A program made the translations under genes and the position numbers. Below, in pieces: positions 62,998 to 64,000 of a stretch of 64,000 bases of DNA; positions within the stretch are counted from its first letter, which is position 1; each line of letters begins with the position of its first letter. The notes under the pieces were generated by a model. That model was not told where the DNA came from. It saw only the letters and a list, made by a program, of their open reading frames with translations, and ran no database searches. This DNA comes from Hahella sp. HNIBRBA332 (GTDB taxonomy: Bacteria; Pseudomonadota; Gammaproteobacteria; Pseudomonadales; Oleiphilaceae). The stretch lies in contig NZ_CP132203.1 of assembly GCF_030719035.1 (NCBI RefSeq), forward strand, positions 3,472,001 to 3,536,000, read 5' to 3'.

Positions 62998-64000
62998 ATG
63001 GCAAAGATTTCTAGAGCCGCCTACGCCGACATGTTCGGGCCAACCGTAGGCGACCGGGTGCGCCTGGGCGACACCGAATTATGGATTGAAGTGGAGAAAG
63101 ATTACGCCGCCTACGGCCACGAAGTGAAATTCGGCGGCGGCAAGGTTATCCGTGACGGCATGGGACAGTCGCAACGCCCCAATACGGAAGCGGTGGACAC
63201 CGTCATCACCAATGCACTGATCCTGGATCATTGGGGCATCGTCAAGGCGGATATCGGACTTAAGCAGGGTCGCATCGCCGCCATTGGCAAAGCAGGCAAC
63301 CCGGATATTCAGGACAACATCGACATCATTATCGGTCCCGGCACCGAGGTCATTGCCGGCGAGGGCATGATCGCCACCGCTGGCGGCATCGACGCCCACA
63401 TACATTTCATCTGTCCGCAGCAAATCGAAGAAGCGTTAATGTCCGGCGTCACCACCATGCTGGGCGGCGGCACTGGTCCCGCCACCGGCACCAACGCCAC
63501 CACCTGCACGCCCGGCCCCTGGCATATGGGCAAGATGCTGCAAGCCGCCGACGCCTTTCCCATGAATCTGGGCTTTCTCGGCAAAGGCAACGCCAGTCTG
63601 CCGGCGGCGTTGGAAGAACAAATGCTCGCCGGAGCTATGGGCTTAAAGCTGCATGAGGACTGGGGCACCACCCCCGCCTCCATCGACAACTGCCTGAATA
63701 TCGCGGAAAAATACGATGTGCAGGTGGCCATCCACACCGACACGCTGAATGAGTCCGGTTTTGTGGAGGATACGCTGGCCGCGTTCAAAGGTCGCACCAT
63801 CCACACCTATCACACCGAAGGCGCTGGCGGCGGTCATGCGCCGGATATCATCAAAGCCTGCGGCGAATTGAACGTGCTGCCCTCCTCCACCAATCCGACC
63901 CGACCTTACACCATCAACACAGTGGACGAGCATCTGGACATGCTCATGGTGTGCCACCATCTGGACCCGGATATCCCAGAAGACGTCGCCTTCGCCGATT
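62998..64000 (+). CDS. ureC: Urease alpha (catalytic) subunit, N-terminal part (cut by window end)
   Basis: Catalytic subunit with the dinickel site. The frame starts at ATG 62998-63000 (AGGA 10 nt upstream) and runs off the window after 334 complete codons of about 567 expected. Visible nickel ligands and catalytic residues match the standard numbering exactly: His134 and His136 (in DAHIHF), Lys217 to be carbamylated (GLKLHED), His246 and His272 (HTEGAGGGHAPD). Cys319-His320 form the mobile flap. All are intact, so the enzyme is predicted active once UreDEFG load nickel. ureE, F and G are not in the window. Confidence 0.98.
   Translation, partial: MAKISRAAYADMFGPTVGDRVRLGDTELWIEVEKDYAAYGHEVKFGGGKVIRDGMGQSQRPNTEAVDTVITNALILDHWGIVKADIGLKQGRIAAIGKAGNPDIQDNIDIIIGPGTEVIAGEGMIATAGGIDAHIHFICPQQIEEALMSGVTTMLGGGTGPATGTNATTCTPGPWHMGKMLQAADAFPMNLGFLGKGNASLPAALEEQMLAGAMGLKLHEDWGTTPASIDNCLNIAEKYDVQVAIHTDTLNESGFVEDTLAAFKGRTIHTYHTEGAGGGHAPDIIKACGELNVLPSSTNPTRPYTINTVDEHLDMLMVCHHLDPDIPEDVAFAD

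Noticed and set aside
1..64000. CRISPR array, prophage, IS element or integron
   Set aside because: No evenly spaced direct repeats, transposase, integrase, terminal inverted repeats or att-like duplications at the tRNA were seen; the only repeats are NRPS-internal.

Overview
The window reads as a chromosomal segment of a marine or halotolerant gammaproteobacterium close to Oceanospirillales/Pseudomonadales; a Hahella-like genome is my best guess from recall of gene content, not from a search. Pointers are the queA-tgt-yajC-secD order, a flgBCDEFGHIJKL operon behind a sigma54-type promoter, a CyaB-like MASE2 cyclase, an MvaT-type xenogeneic silencer and a divergent urtABCDE / ureDABC urea locus. 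Most of the DNA is moderately GC-rich; AT-rich patches stand out around and inside one very large peptide synthetase gene.

Layout. 1-3.5 kb: queuosine and Sec genes (queA, tgt, yajC, start of secD, minus strand) and tRNA-Leu(CAA). 3.6-16.3 kb: a small exported protein and the rod/hook/junction flagellar operon flgB to flgL, all minus strand, with a near-consensus -24/-12 promoter upstream of flgB. 16.4-24.6 kb: a nitroreductase, class III adenylate cyclase, MFS exporter, queF, a YadG/YadH-like ABC exporter and a lipoprotein. 24.6-32 kb: a degenerate HD-GYP protein, another lipoprotein, a Fur-box-controlled ferric uptake pair fbpA-fbpB lacking its ATPase, and an acyl-CoA synthetase. 32-35.4 kb: a small zinc-ribbon membrane protein and a complete three-gene ABC importer of the TrpXYZ type. 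35.6-40.7 kb: a FIST sensor gene followed by a PAS-GGDEF-EAL gene (a candidate NosP/c-di-GMP circuit), a PLP lyase and a sulfurtransferase.

41.2-53.1 kb: a single 3,945-residue NRPS with order C-A-T-C-A-T-E-C-A-T-TE. My hand-read adenylation codes are DAWTIAAVCK, DAFWLGCTFK and DVQFIAHVVK, which point to Phe, Val-like and Pro. With the epimerase in module 2 and a starter-like first C domain, the predicted product is an N-acylated or otherwise N-capped Phe-D-Val-Pro peptide. Near-identical DNA blocks flank the substrate-choosing core of each A domain, so the gene looks like a mosaic made by internal duplication and core swapping. It stands alone, with no other recognisable biosynthetic, export or MbtH gene next to it, and is followed convergently by an mvaT-like gene. 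53.9-54.8 kb: two overlapping small genes of unknown function. 55-64 kb: the urea ABC importer urtABCDE (minus) and urease genes ureD-ureA-ureB-ureC (plus, ureC cut by the window end), both preceded by sigma54-like promoters, which fits nitrogen-limited (NtrC) control of urea scavenging.
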